A stretch of DNA of 14,071 nucleotides from Pseudomonadota bacterium (GCA_023423675.1 JAFAFD010000366.1:1-14071); one strand, 5' to 3'; positions 1-8,345 are shown, counted from the stretch's first letter. Numbers and translations are program-made. Notes: generated by a model from the letters alone, not told the origin.

Positions 1-1
1 C

Positions 2-715
2 TCAGGCCATGGGCTGGGCGATGTCGGCGATACGGTAACCGGCGCTCTGCACGGTGTGCAGCAGCGGACGGTCGAACGGCTTGTCGATGATCTTGCGCAG
101 GTTGTACAGATGGCTGCGCAGGGTGTCCGAATCCGGCAGCCCGTTGCCCCAGATCTCGCGTTCGATTTCCTGGCGGGTGACCACGCGGGGCGATTCCCGC
201 ATCAGGATGGTCAGCAGGCGCAGGCCGATCGGCGAAAGCTGCAGTTCGGTACCGGCACGGGTGGCCCGCATGCTGACCGGATCGAGCACGAGGTCGGCGA
301 CCTTGAGCACTTCCGAACCGACCTGGCGACGTTCGCGGCGGATCAGCGCGCGCAGGCGGGCTTCCAGTTCCTGGATGGCGAACGGCTTGGTCAGGTAGTC
401 ATCGGCACCAAACCCCAGGCCGGTGAGCTTGTCGTCCAGCGTGTCGCGCGCGGTCAGCATCAGCACCGGCGTCGACTTGCGGGCATCGTTGCGCAGGCGG
501 CGGCACACTTCGATGCCATCCAGGCGCGGCAGCATAAGGTCCAGCACGACCACGTCGTAGCTGTTTTCAGCGGCCAGACGGTAGCCGTCCAGGCCATCCT
601 GCGCATAGTCCACCTCGAAGCCACGGCCTTCCAGGTATTCGCCGATCATCTCGGAGATGTTGCGGTTGTCCTCGACCACCAGCACCAAGCCGGAAGTCTC
701 CTTCGTCTGACGCAT
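2..715 (-). CDS. OmpR/PhoB-family response regulator
   Basis: This is a 237-aa two-component response regulator: a cytoplasmic transcription factor switched by phosphorylation. The receiver domain (about residues 10-125) has the acidic pair E15/D16, phospho-acceptor D59 in VVVLDLMLP, T88 in the MLTAR strand and K110 in LTKPF. A winged-helix DNA-binding domain (about 142-234) follows, with the typical SHLYNLRKIID recognition helix and a C-terminal SAGYRI hairpin. I chose the ATG at 715 because AAAGAGG lies 7 nt upstream of it; an in-frame ATG at 748 would add 11 residues but has no such site. The stop is at the window edge, and a cognate histidine kinase gene is expected just outside to the left. 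The family is certain; the regulon cannot be told, and I do not assign a name such as colR or raxR. Confidence 0.95.
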   Translation of the reverse strand: MRQTKETSGLVLVVEDNRNISEMIGEYLEGRGFEVDYAQDGLDGYRLAAENSYDVVVLDLMLPRLDGIEVCRRLRNDARKSTPVLMLTARDTLDDKLTGLGFGADDYLTKPFAIQELEARLRALIRRERRQVGSEVLKVADLVLDPVSMRATRAGTELQLSPIGLRLLTILMRESPRVVTRQEIEREIWGNGLPDSDTLRSHLYNLRKIIDKPFDRPLLHTVQSAGYRIADIAQPMA

Positions 716-802
716 GTGAGTACCTCTTTCTTCAGCTTTGTGAAACATGCCCGATCGACGGTGGACGCGATGTGAAGTTCCGTCAAGACACCGAAAAAAG
801 TT

Positions 803-1439
803 TCACAGCAGGGGTTTGAGCAGCGGCCAGACGTTGTCCAGCACCTTCGGCTGGGCCTGCGCGGTGGGGTGCAGGCCGTCGGCCTGCATCAGCCCCGGCT
901 GCAGGGCCACGCCTTCCAGCAGGAACGGCAGCAGCGGCACCTTGTACGTGTCGGCCAGCGCGCGGTAGGCGGCGGCCAGGCGCTGGCGGTAGGCCGGGCC
1001 GTAGTTGGGCGGCACGTCGATGCCCAGCAGCAGCACCTTGGCGCCGGCGGCGCGGCTGGCCAGCAGCATCTTTTCCAGGTTGCCCTGCACCTGCGCCGGG
1101 GTCAGCCCGCGCAGGGCGTCGTTGCCGCCCAGGGCAATGACCACGACGGTCGGCTTCTCCTTGGCCAGCAGGCCCGGCAGGCGGGTCAACGCGCCGGCGG
1201 TGGTTTCCCCGCTCATGCTGGCGTTGACGATGCGCGGCGGGGTTTTCGACTGCTGCCTGACCCGCTTGTCCAGCAGACTGACCCAGCCCGCGTCGGCCGG
1301 GATATTGTGGGCAGCACTGAGGCTGTCACCGAGCACCAGCACCGTGCCGGCCGGACCTTTGGCACACGCCAGCCCGGACCACAGCAGCAACCCTAGCAGC
1401 AGCACCATCATCGTGCCGGCTTGCCGGCTCCATCCTGTA

Positions 1440-1447
<8 letters not shown>
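803..1447 (-). CDS. tesA: TesA-type periplasmic arylesterase/lysophospholipase (SGNH hydrolase)
   Basis: This 214-aa protein starts with a signal peptide: basic residues, a hydrophobic stretch at about 12-26, and an ACA cleavage motif at 27-29. The mature part is an SGNH/GDSL hydrolase. Block I is GDSLS with nucleophile S42, block II has G80 in SMSGETT, block III is GGND (107-110), and block V is DGLHP with catalytic D190 and H193. Family members hydrolyse acyl thioesters, arylesters and lysophospholipids in the periplasm. The ATG at 1447 is preceded by AGGAG with a 7-nt spacer and opens directly into the signal peptide, so the longer upstream reading frame is rejected. It diverges from the ABC transporter genes, as tesA does from ybbAP in E. 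coli, and its first 8 bases overlap the start of the ATPase gene. The natural substrate is unknown. Confidence 0.94.
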
Positions 1448-2167
<720 letters not shown>

Positions 2168-2171
<4 letters not shown>

Positions 2172-4684
2172 ACCTGCTGCGGCACGCCTGGCGCGCGCTG
2201 CGCCGCGAAGCCCTGGCCGGTGACCTGCTGACCGTGTTCGCCGCGCTGGTGCTGGGCGTGGCGGTGATGACCGCCGTCGGCACGCTGGTGAACCGGGTCA
2301 ACCTGGCCCTGACCGGCAGCGCGGCCGAGATGCTGGGCGGCGATCTCGGCGTGGCCGGGCGCAGCGATCCGCCCGCGGCCTTCGCCGAAGAAGCGCAGCG
2401 GCGCGGGCTGGCCTCCACCCGCATCGCCGGCTTCGGCAGCGTGCTGTTCAACGGCGATGCCAGCCAGATGGCCAGCATCAAGGCGGTGCAGGCCGGCTAC
2501 CCGCTGCGCGGCACGCTGCGGGTACGGGCCACGCCGGGCGGCGCGCTGATCGCCGATGCCGGCATGCCGCCGCAGGGCCAGACCTATGCCGACCCGCGCC
2601 TGCTGCAGGCGCTGGGCCTGAAGGTCGGTGACGCGCTGGAATTTGGTGCAGGCACGCTGCGCGTGGCCGGCATCATCGAGGCCGAGCCGGACAGCGGTGG
2701 CGACCTGCTGACGCTCTCCCCCACCCTGCTCGTCAACCGCGCCGACGTCGATGGCACCGGCCTGCTCGGGCCGGGCAGCCGCATCAACTACCGGCTGATG
2801 GTGGCCGGTGCGCCGGACCAGGTGGCCGCGTACCGGCAGTGGCTGCTGCCGCAGGTGAAGGGCATGCGCCTGCTGAGCGTGGACGACACGCAGCGCGGCG
2901 TGCGCCAGGCGTTTGATCTGGCTGGCCGCTTCCTCGGCCTCAGCGCGCTGCTGGCAGTGCTGCTGGCCGGCGTGGCCACCGCGCTGGCGGCCAACCGCTT
3001 CGCGTTGCGCCGCATTGACCAGGTGGCGATCCTGCGCTGCATCGGTGCGCGCCAGCGCGACATCCTCACTGGCCTGGCGCTGCAGCTGCTGATGCTGGCG
3101 GTGCCGGCCTGCGCGCTCGGCATCGGCCTGGGCATGGCCGCGCAGGAAGGTCTGGTGCAGGTGCTGGGCAGCCTGGTGCCGCAGCGCCTGCCGCTGCCCG
3201 AGGCCACCCCGGCGCTGACCGGTGCGGGCATCGGCCTGCTGCTGCTGTTCGGCTTCGGCCTGCCGCCGCTGCTGCGCCTGCGCGGGGTGCCGCCGATGCG
3301 CGTGCTCAACCGCTCCTTCGCCGCCCTGCCGCCGGCCTCGCTGCTGGCCTATGTGGCCGCACTGGGTGCCAGCCTGCTGCTGGCGGTGCAGGTCACCGGT
3401 GACCTGAAGCTGGCGCTGTGGGTGCTGGGCGGCTTGGCTGCGCTGGCGCTGGCCGCCGGCGTGGTCGGCTTCGGCCTGCTGCAGCTGCTGCGCGGCCTGC
3501 AGCACCGCCTGCATGGCAACTGGCGGCTGGGCCTGGCCGCGCTGACCCGGCGGAGGATGCTGGCGGTGATGCAGCTGGTGGGCCTGTCGCTGTCGCTGTG
3601 CGCGCTGCTGCTCTTGGCGGTGACCGGCCCCGGCCTGCTGCAGCAATGGCGAGAGCGCCTGCCGGAGAACACGCCCAACTACTTCCTGATCAACATCCAG
3701 CCCGAGCAGCGCGACAGCGTGCTGGCCGCGCTGCAGGGGCTGGGCGCGGCCGATGCCAGCGTCGAACCGATGGCCACCGGCCGCCTGATCGCAATCAACG
3801 GCAAGCCGCCGCTGCGCGTGGACCGCACGCCGGAGCAGAACGGCCAGCCGGCGCAGGGCGAAGGCCAGCGCGAGGACGATGACGAGAACCGGCCGTTGAA
3901 CTTCAGCTGGCGCAGCACCTTCCCGCCGGCCAACACACTGGTCAACGGCACGTTCTGGAAGGCCGACAGCACCGCGCCGGAGGCCTCGGTGGAGATCGGC
4001 TGGGCCAGACGCTACGGCGTGTACCCCGGCGATCGCATCACCATTGCCGTGGGCGGGCAGGAACGCGAGTTCACCGTCACCAGCGTGCGCAAGGCGGACT
4101 GGAACACCTTCCGCCCGAACTTCTTCGTGCTGCTCAACCCCAACGCGGTGGGCGATACGCCGCACAACCTGCTGTCGGCGTTCCATCTGCCGGCCGGCAA
4201 GGCCGCGGGCCTGGGTGCGCTGGTGCGCGAACAGCCGAACTTGTCGCTGCTGGATGTGGACGCGGTGATCTCGCAGGTGCGCGAGGTGATGAACCGCGTC
4301 GCCCAGGCGGTGCAGCTGGTGATGGTGTTCAGCCTGCTGGCCGGCGTGCTGGTGCTGCTGGCCGCACTGCAGGCCACCGCCGGCGAGCGCCGCTACGACA
4401 GCGCGGTGCTGCGCACGCTGGGGGCCACCCGGCGCCAGCTGCGCGGTGCGGTGCTGGTGGAGTTCGGCGCGCTGGGTGCGCTGGCCGCGCTGCTGGCCGT
4501 GGGTGCGGCGGCCGGCATCGGCGTGGCGGTATCGCAGAAGGTGTTCGAGCTGCCGCTGCTGCCGCCGTGGCCGGGCCTGCTGCTGGGCGGGCTGGTGGGC
4601 ATCGGCCTGAGCCTGCTGGCCGGCTGGTGGGGCACGCGGGCGATCCTGCACACGCCGCCGGCGCTGGCCCTGCGCGAGGCCTGA
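2168..4684 (+). CDS. ybbP: FtsX-like ABC permease, YbbP-type
   Basis: This large inner-membrane permease has 838 aa, close to E. coli YbbP. It has one N-terminal membrane helix (about residues 18-40), then a periplasmic region of about 210 residues. A central block of several helices (about 255-500) includes the cytoplasmic FtsX motif region VAILRCIGARQRDI. A second periplasmic domain follows, and then a C-terminal FtsX block (about 715-825) with the matching segment SAVLRTLGATRRQL. The duplicated FtsX layout separates the YbbP group from the shorter MacB and LolC proteins. Such permeases move lipoproteins or hydrophobic molecules, or act as mechanotransmitters; the YbbAP substrate is not settled. 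It begins inside the ATPase stop codon (ATGA). A very acidic, Gln-rich linker at about residues 553-576 (GEGQREDDDENRP) interrupts the second periplasmic domain. Confidence 0.93.
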
Positions 4685-4702
4685 CGCGGCCGTGACACGC
4701 GA

Positions 4703-4738
4703 CGGGTGGGGCCGGCGGTATGCTGCGCGCCCCACCCG
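4703..4738. repeat. 10-bp stem hairpin between permease and DMT gene
   Basis: The arms CGGGTGGGGC (4703-4712) and GCCCCACCCG (4729-4738) are perfectly complementary around a 16-nt loop. No T-run follows, so this is not a classical intrinsic terminator. It starts 19 nt after the permease stop and ends 14 nt before the ATG of the next gene. It could protect the 3' end of the upstream mRNA, reduce read-through, or limit access to the start of the downstream gene. Confidence 0.6.
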
Positions 4739-4752
4739 ATGAGATCGCCCGG

Positions 4753-5106
4753 ATGCCCGGCACGTCGTTCGCTGCTTACCTGTACCCGGTGTTGCTGCTG
4801 CTTGGCAGCAACATCTTCATGACCTTCGCCTGGTACGGCCACCTCAAATACAAGAGCGCGCCGTTGATGATGGTCATCATGGTCAGCTGGGGCATCGCGT
4901 TCTTCGAGTACTGCCTGCAGGTGCCCGGCAACCGCCTGGGCAGCGCGGTGTATTCGGCGCCGCAGCTGAAGGGCATGCAGGAAGTGATCACCCTGGTGGT
5001 GTTCGCGGTGTTCTCCGCGTTCTACCTGGGCCAGCCGCTGAAGTGGAACCACTACGCCGCGTTCGGGTTGATCGTGCTGGCGGCGTTTTTGATGTTCAAG
5101 GAATAA
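4753..5106 (+). CDS. DUF486 / DMT-superfamily small membrane protein
   Basis: This 117-aa hydrophobic protein has four predicted membrane helices (about residues 5-25, 33-52, 75-93 and 97-115). The conserved-looking pieces SNIFMTFAWYGHLK, WGIAFFEYC and the ending FLMFKE fit the DUF486 family of the drug/metabolite transporter superfamily. The family is conserved but its substrate is unknown. An earlier ATG at 4720 lies inside the loop of the upstream hairpin and would add 11 polar residues; 4753 gives the usual family length, although its ribosome-binding site is weak. It follows the permease by 68 nt and may be read from the same transcript, but nothing else links it to the ABC system. A SMAG repeat and a terminator hairpin follow. 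Confidence 0.88.
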   Translation: MPGTSFAAYLYPVLLLLGSNIFMTFAWYGHLKYKSAPLMMVIMVSWGIAFFEYCLQVPGNRLGSAVYSAPQLKGMQEVITLVVFAVFSAFYLGQPLKWNHYAAFGLIVLAAFLMFKE

Positions 5107-5111
5107 GGGCC

Positions 5112-5134
5112 ATCCACGCGTGGCGTGGATCTAC
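5112..5134 (-). repeat. SMAG (GTAG) palindromic repeat
   Basis: Read on the minus strand this starts GTAGATCCACGCC and ends GCGTGGAT, a short palindrome led by a GTAG tetranucleotide. That is the layout of the SMAG REP-like family of S. maltophilia. It lies 5 nt after the DMT-family stop codon. It differs by a single base (CCACG for CCATG in the loop) from the copies near 10900-10990. Confidence 0.8.
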
Positions 5135-5151
5135 GGACGCCCGCTTCCTGC

Positions 5152-5170
5152 GGCCCGGCGTTACCGGGCC
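5152..5170 (+). terminator. Intrinsic terminator of the DMT-family gene
   Basis: The stem GGCCCGG/CCGGGCC (5152-5158 and 5164-5170) has a 5-nt loop, CGTTA, and is followed by TTTT on the plus strand. It lies 45 nt after the upstream stop. The loop contains the TAA stop of the convergent DUF6607 gene, so the terminator overlaps that gene's last codons. The T-run is short, so efficiency is uncertain. Confidence 0.6.
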
Positions 5171-6087
5171 TTTTCCACGAATTCGGCGAACACGGCGTCG
5201 ATCTGCGCGTCCTTCACCTTCTTGCCCGACTGGATATCGTCGGCCTGGGTGAACAGCGGGATGATCATTGCCATGCCATCGAGCTGGGTCTTCAGGTGCA
5301 CGCCCGGGGCCTGGGTCAGGAAGCCGTCCCAGCGCTGGCGCACCTTGGCCCAGTAGCCGGCGGTGGCCTTCCAGTAGTCGCGCGCGGGGCTGAAGTCGAC
5401 TTCGGTGGTCCGGAGGTAATCGTTGAAGCCGAACTCGCGGGCGATTTCGACTTGGCTGCCGTCGGCGTTGCGCTGCACCTTGGTGTTGAACTGCTCGTGG
5501 GTCCAGCCGTTCGGGGTGAGCGTGTGGCGGTTGACCACGGCCAGCGCGTTGTAGTCGCTGCGCTTGGTGTATTCGCGGCGCGGCAACGGGCGCCAGCTGA
5601 TGTCGCTGGTCCAGGTCGGCACGTTGTTGTCGTAGCTCCAGGTGCCGGTGCCGCAGTAGCGCGGCGCGTCACTCACTTCGTAGACGCACTGGGTCCACGC
5701 GCCCTGGTTGATGGCCGCCGGAATCGTGCGCACCTGCCAGGTCTGGTCGGCGCTGAACTCGAAGCGGTTGCGCGCTTCATACACCCAGTCCTGCCGCCAG
5801 TGCTTGGTGACGTGGCCGCTCTTGGCATCCACCAGCAGGTGCTGCAGGACGATGCGCTGCGGGCTGTCCTCGACCACGATCACCACTTCGTTGCCGGCGC
5901 TGCGCATGGCCGGCGCACGCTCATAGCCGGGCTTCAGCAGCACGGTTTCATCGAAGGCGAAATCCACCGTGTATTCGCCCTGCATGGCCAGGATGCTGGT
6001 GTGGTCACGGGCGATATCGGTGGGCTGGGCGCGGGCGGCACCGGCGACGGCAAACAGCAGCATCACGCTGGCGGCGTGCGACTTCAT
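5161..6087 (-). CDS. Secreted DUF6607-family protein in haem/iron locus
   Basis: This is a 308-aa exported protein. Its N-terminus is a signal peptide (MKSHAASVMLLFAVAGAARA) with an ARA-Q cleavage motif at residues 18-21. The mature part is soluble and rich in Trp, Tyr and charged residues, with no catalytic signature I can name. It resembles what is annotated as DUF6607, a family I recall next to hemP and haem-uptake genes; that name is from memory and was not searched. AAGGA lies about 8 nt before the ATG. It is the last gene of the hemP locus, 84 nt downstream of the HemS-like gene, so iron-repressed expression is likely. A role as a periplasmic or outer-membrane haem-handling partner is inference from location only. 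Confidence 0.85.
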   Translation of the reverse strand: MKSHAASVMLLFAVAGAARAQPTDIARDHTSILAMQGEYTVDFAFDETVLLKPGYERAPAMRSAGNEVVIVVEDSPQRIVLQHLLVDAKSGHVTKHWRQDWVYEARNRFEFSADQTWQVRTIPAAINQGAWTQCVYEVSDAPRYCGTGTWSYDNNVPTWTSDISWRPLPRREYTKRSDYNALAVVNRHTLTPNGWTHEQFNTKVQRNADGSQVEIAREFGFNDYLRTTEVDFSPARDYWKATAGYWAKVRQRWDGFLTQAPGVHLKTQLDGMAMIIPLFTQADDIQSGKKVKDAQIDAVFAEFVEKAR

Positions 6088-6171
6088 CAGGGAGTTCCTT
6101 GGGGAGTGTCAGGTTCGATGGGTGGCCATCCGTGGCCGCAATCGATCCATCAGGGTTCCATCAAACCGGGT

Positions 6172-6774
6172 TCAGAGGTGCACCAGCGGCAGGTCGCCGG
6201 TGAGGCGCGGCGCGGGCCGGCGGGCGGCGTCGGCGCAGCAGCAGTCATCGATGGAGAGTTCACCCTCGGCACCTTCCAGCCGGGCGATGCGGCGCGCGGT
6301 GGCCGCCCCCAGCGAGGACAGCGTGGACAGGCTGGCGGCCAGGGTGCTGCCGTCGTCGGCGGCATGCAGGCGCAGCGCGCACAGGCGCCAGCGCTGGCCC
6401 CCCAGGTGGCCGGCCAGGCGCCGCCACAGGCGCTCGCCGACACTGCCTTCGGCATCGTGTTCCGGGCCCGGCGGCAGCGACGCCACCAGCCGGTCCCAGG
6501 CGAGGAAATCGCTGTCGGGCAGCAGGTAGAGGCGCCACACGCAGCGGCCGCGGCCATCGAGGAAGCACAGGCTTTCGCGCAGGCCTTCGCTGTCCACGCC
6601 CTGGCAGGCATGCACCGACACGGCCTGGCGCCAGCCGCCCAGCTCGCTGCTGTCGGCGTGGTACAGGCACAGCACGGTGCCCAGCGCAGCCAGCTGCGCC
6701 GGCGTGGGCCAGGCCTGCAGCGCGTGGTGCGGCAGGAAGGACGACAGGCGACGGGCGGATAGGGCTCGGCTCAT
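6172..6774 (-). CDS. HemS/HmuS-like hemin transport protein, degenerate short form
   Basis: This 200-aa protein has no signal peptide and is probably cytoplasmic. The segment around residues 66-98 (RESLCFLDGRGRCVWRLYLL, then SDFLAWDRLV) follows the pattern seen in HemS/ChuS haem-handling proteins: LQFFD, HGDAVHKVYL, DWxxLV. The protein is much shorter than full HemS (about 340 aa), corresponding to roughly one of its two repeats. It ends in a low-complexity tail with three consecutive cysteines (178-180). The ATG at 6774 begins at the homologous-looking part. The frame stays open upstream to 6909, adding an Arg/Pro-rich stretch that looks non-coding, and neither start has a good ribosome-binding site. 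Position between hemP and the DUF6607 gene supports haem handling. It might bind, store or pass on haem; enzyme activity is not demonstrated. Confidence 0.75.
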   Translation of the reverse strand: MSRALSARRLSSFLPHHALQAWPTPAQLAALGTVLCLYHADSSELGGWRQAVSVHACQGVDSEGLRESLCFLDGRGRCVWRLYLLPDSDFLAWDRLVASLPPGPEHDAEGSVGERLWRRLAGHLGGQRWRLCALRLHAADDGSTLAASLSTLSSLGAATARRIARLEGAEGELSIDDCCCADAARRPAPRLTGDLPLVHL

Positions 6775-7014
6775 GGGATTCACCAGGACACGGCAGGAGT
6801 GGCCGACAGGGTCGGACCGGTGGCGTACGCGTCGCTTGGACGCGCGGCGAGGCAACAGGTCATCGGCGAGGGCCCGACCAGGCAGGAGGGAGCCCCCGGC
6901 CACCGGCACGCCAAGCGTGCACGGACAGCCGAGGGGGAGAGAGCGGGAGCGGACGGGTCGCCCACCCTGCCAGCGTTGCCGGCAGGAGGGAGGGAGGCGG
7001 GCGACCAGACCGCG
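6775..7014 (-). other. 240-bp non-coding gap inside the hemP locus
   Basis: This gap between hemP and the HemS-like gene has no ORF with credible coding character. On the minus strand the frame is open from 6909 into the HemS-like gene, but the translation is Arg/Pro-rich. The region is strongly purine-rich on the plus strand (runs such as GAGGGGGAGAGAGCGGGAGC) and carries a hairpin at 6956-7006. No TonB-dependent receptor gene is present, although one is commonly found at this position beside hemP. Confidence 0.6.
6956..7006 (-). repeat. Hairpin just downstream of hemP
   Basis: The outer arms GGTCGCCC (6956-6963) and GGGCGACC (6999-7006) are perfect. An inner pair, CTGCC/GGCAG (6967-6971 and 6981-6985), can stack within the loop. 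On the hemP transcript it begins 8 nt after the stop codon. No T-run follows, so it is more likely an RNA-stabilising, processing or attenuating structure than a full terminator. Confidence 0.5.
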
Positions 7015-7215
7015 TTACTTGGTCAGGATCAGCTTGTCGTTGCTGGTGTGGCGCAGCCGGTAGAAACGGTCGCCGTGCTGGATCAGGATTTCGCGGCGGC
7101 CCTTCAGCAGGGCTTCGCTGTCGATCACTTCTTCCGGCGGAACGACACGCACGGGGCGGTCGCGCAGGGTCAGCGTTTCGGGGCGCAGCAGTACAGGTTG
7201 AGCATTCATGAGCAT
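7015..7215 (-). CDS. hemP: Hemin uptake protein HemP/HmuP
   Basis: This is a 66-aa small basic protein with the HemP family core GRREILIQHGDRFYRLR in its second half and the typical ending KLILTK. Members are iron-regulated small proteins at the head of haem-uptake operons. In rhizobia and Burkholderia they act as transcriptional activators of the haem-receptor gene. Two start codons are possible, ATG at 7215 or 7209 (MLMNA), and neither has a strong Shine-Dalgarno. A Fur operator overlaps the predicted -10 element about 26 nt upstream of the ORF, so iron repression is expected. It is the first gene of the locus that continues with the HemS-like and DUF6607 genes. Confidence 0.9.
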   Translation of the reverse strand: MLMNAQPVLLRPETLTLRDRPVRVVPPEEVIDSEALLKGRREILIQHGDRFYRLRHTSNDKLILTK

Positions 7216-7240
7216 CTGGACTCGTGCGAGGGACGCTTTA

Positions 7241-7259
7241 GATGATAATGATTCTCAGT
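7241..7259 (-). promoter_or_regulatory. Fur box upstream of hemP
   Basis: The core 15-mer TGATAATGATTCTCA at 7243-7257 matches the 7-1-7 Fur inverted repeat TGATAATnATTATCA with one mismatch. It lies 26 nt before the hemP ATG and covers the predicted -10 box, which is the right place for repression by Fe-Fur. Confidence 0.85.
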
Positions 7260-7269
7260 TAACAATCAA
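7242..7269 (-). promoter_or_regulatory. Putative sigma-70 promoter of hemP
   Basis: On the minus strand, -35 TTGATT (7264-7269) and -10 TATCAT (7242-7247) are separated by 16 nt. The -10 differs from TATAAT at one position. Both sit in an AT-rich island (about 7236-7335) that stands out in this GC-rich region. The -10 overlaps the Fur box. Confidence 0.5.
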
Positions 7270-7342
7270 CAACCATTCTCAATTCCATTGATGAGATTTA
7301 TGATCGATTTCTCAATTTCGATAGATCACATCAATGAAAGGC

Positions 7343-7363
7343 GCGGATAGGGGGCCGATCCGC
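7343..7363 (-). terminator. Possible weak terminator of the aldo/keto reductase gene
   Basis: GCGGAT (7343-7348) pairs with ATCCGC (7358-7363) around a 9-nt loop, 10 nt after the reductase stop codon. On the minus strand it is followed by GCCTTTC. The stem is short and the T-run poor, so this is tentative. Confidence 0.35.
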
Positions 7364-7373
7364 CGCGAAGCCC

Positions 7374-8345
7374 TCAGGCGAAGGCCGCTTCCACCTTCGC
7401 CCAGCCCGCATCGTCCACCTGCTGCAGCACCTCCAGCGCCTGCAGGTTCTGCAGCAGCTGGCTGACCCGGCTGGCGCCGAGTATCACGCTGGAGACATTC
7501 GGGTTGCGCAGGCACCAGGCAATGGCCAGGCTGGCCGGGGCATGGCCGAGCTCGGCGGCAACCTCGCTGAAGCGGCGTACCTGGGCCAGGCGCACGGCAG
7601 CGTTCTGGCCCAGCACCAGGTCCTGCAGCCAGCCCATGCCCTCGCGGCCCAGCCGTGCATCGGCGGGAATGCCCTGGTCGTACTTGCCGCTGAGCAGGCC
7701 CGAGGCCAGCGGCGAGAAGATGGTGGTGCCCAGCCCGGCGCTGGCGTACAGCGGGGCGTACTCCACTTCCACCCGCTCGCGGTGCAGCAGGTTGTACTGA
7801 GGCTGTTCCATCGACGGCGCCTGCCAGTTGTGGCGGGCGGCGATGTCCACCGCTTCCTCGATCTGCGTGGCAGACCACTCGGAAGTGCCCCAGTACAGCA
7901 CCTTGCCCTGCCGGACCAGGGTGTCCATGGCATGCACGGTCTCGACGATCGGCGCATCCGGATCCGGGCGGTGGCAGTAATAAAGGTCCAGGTAGTCCAC
8001 CCGCAGACGCTTGAGCGCGGCATGGCAGGCATCGGTCACATGCTTGCGCGACAGGCCGCGCTGGGTCGGCCGGGGATCCTTGGCGCTGCCGAAGAACACC
8101 TTGCTGGACACGCAGTAGCCGTCGCGCGGCAGGCGCAGGTCGGCGATCACGTCGCCCATCACCTGCTCGGCGCGGCCGTTGGCATAGCCCTCGGCGTTGT
8201 CGAAGAAGTTGATGCCGTGATCCCAGGCGGCGGCCACCAGGTTGCGGGCCTCGTCACGCGGCACCTGGTCGCCGAAGGTCACCCAGGCGCCGAAGGACAG
8301 GGCGGACACCGGCAGGCCGGTGGAACCAAGGCGACGGTAGAGCAT
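7374..8345 (-). CDS. Aldo/keto reductase, potassium-channel beta-subunit type
   Basis: This 323-aa cytoplasmic NADPH-dependent oxidoreductase has a TIM-barrel AKR fold. The catalytic tetrad is visible: D49 and Y54 (FFDNAEGYANGRAE), K82 (SSKVFF) and H125 (YYCHRPD). NADPH-binding segments are also clear: SPLASGLLSGKY, and near the C-terminus SSVILGASRVSQLLQNL. The YANGRAE pattern and total length place it with the Kv-beta/AKR6 and YghZ-like enzymes, which reduce aldehydes and methylglyoxal-like carbonyls. The ATG at 8345 has AGGAG with a 6-nt spacer; an in-frame extension upstream to 8462 lacks AKR character. It stands alone, divergent from the nucleoside transporter across 191 bp. The physiological substrate cannot be told from sequence. 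Confidence 0.93.
   Translation of the reverse strand: MLYRRLGSTGLPVSALSFGAWVTFGDQVPRDEARNLVAAAWDHGINFFDNAEGYANGRAEQVMGDVIADLRLPRDGYCVSSKVFFGSAKDPRPTQRGLSRKHVTDACHAALKRLRVDYLDLYYCHRPDPDAPIVETVHAMDTLVRQGKVLYWGTSEWSATQIEEAVDIAARHNWQAPSMEQPQYNLLHRERVEVEYAPLYASAGLGTTIFSPLASGLLSGKYDQGIPADARLGREGMGWLQDLVLGQNAAVRLAQVRRFSEVAAELGHAPASLAIAWCLRNPNVSSVILGASRVSQLLQNLQALEVLQQVDDAGWAKVEAAFA

Noticed and set aside
794..800. T-run (CTTTTTTC on the minus strand) right after the tesA stop, as a terminator
   Set aside because: No GC-rich stem can be found immediately upstream, so it does not meet the intrinsic terminator pattern.
750..800. TTGACG (minus strand) as the -35 of a response-regulator promoter
   Set aside because: No acceptable -10 box lies 16-18 nt downstream of it.
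5125..6762. 545-codon open frame on the plus strand across the haem locus
   Set aside because: It spans two minus-strand genes and an intergenic gap, has shadow-type composition, and has no ribosome-binding site or family match.
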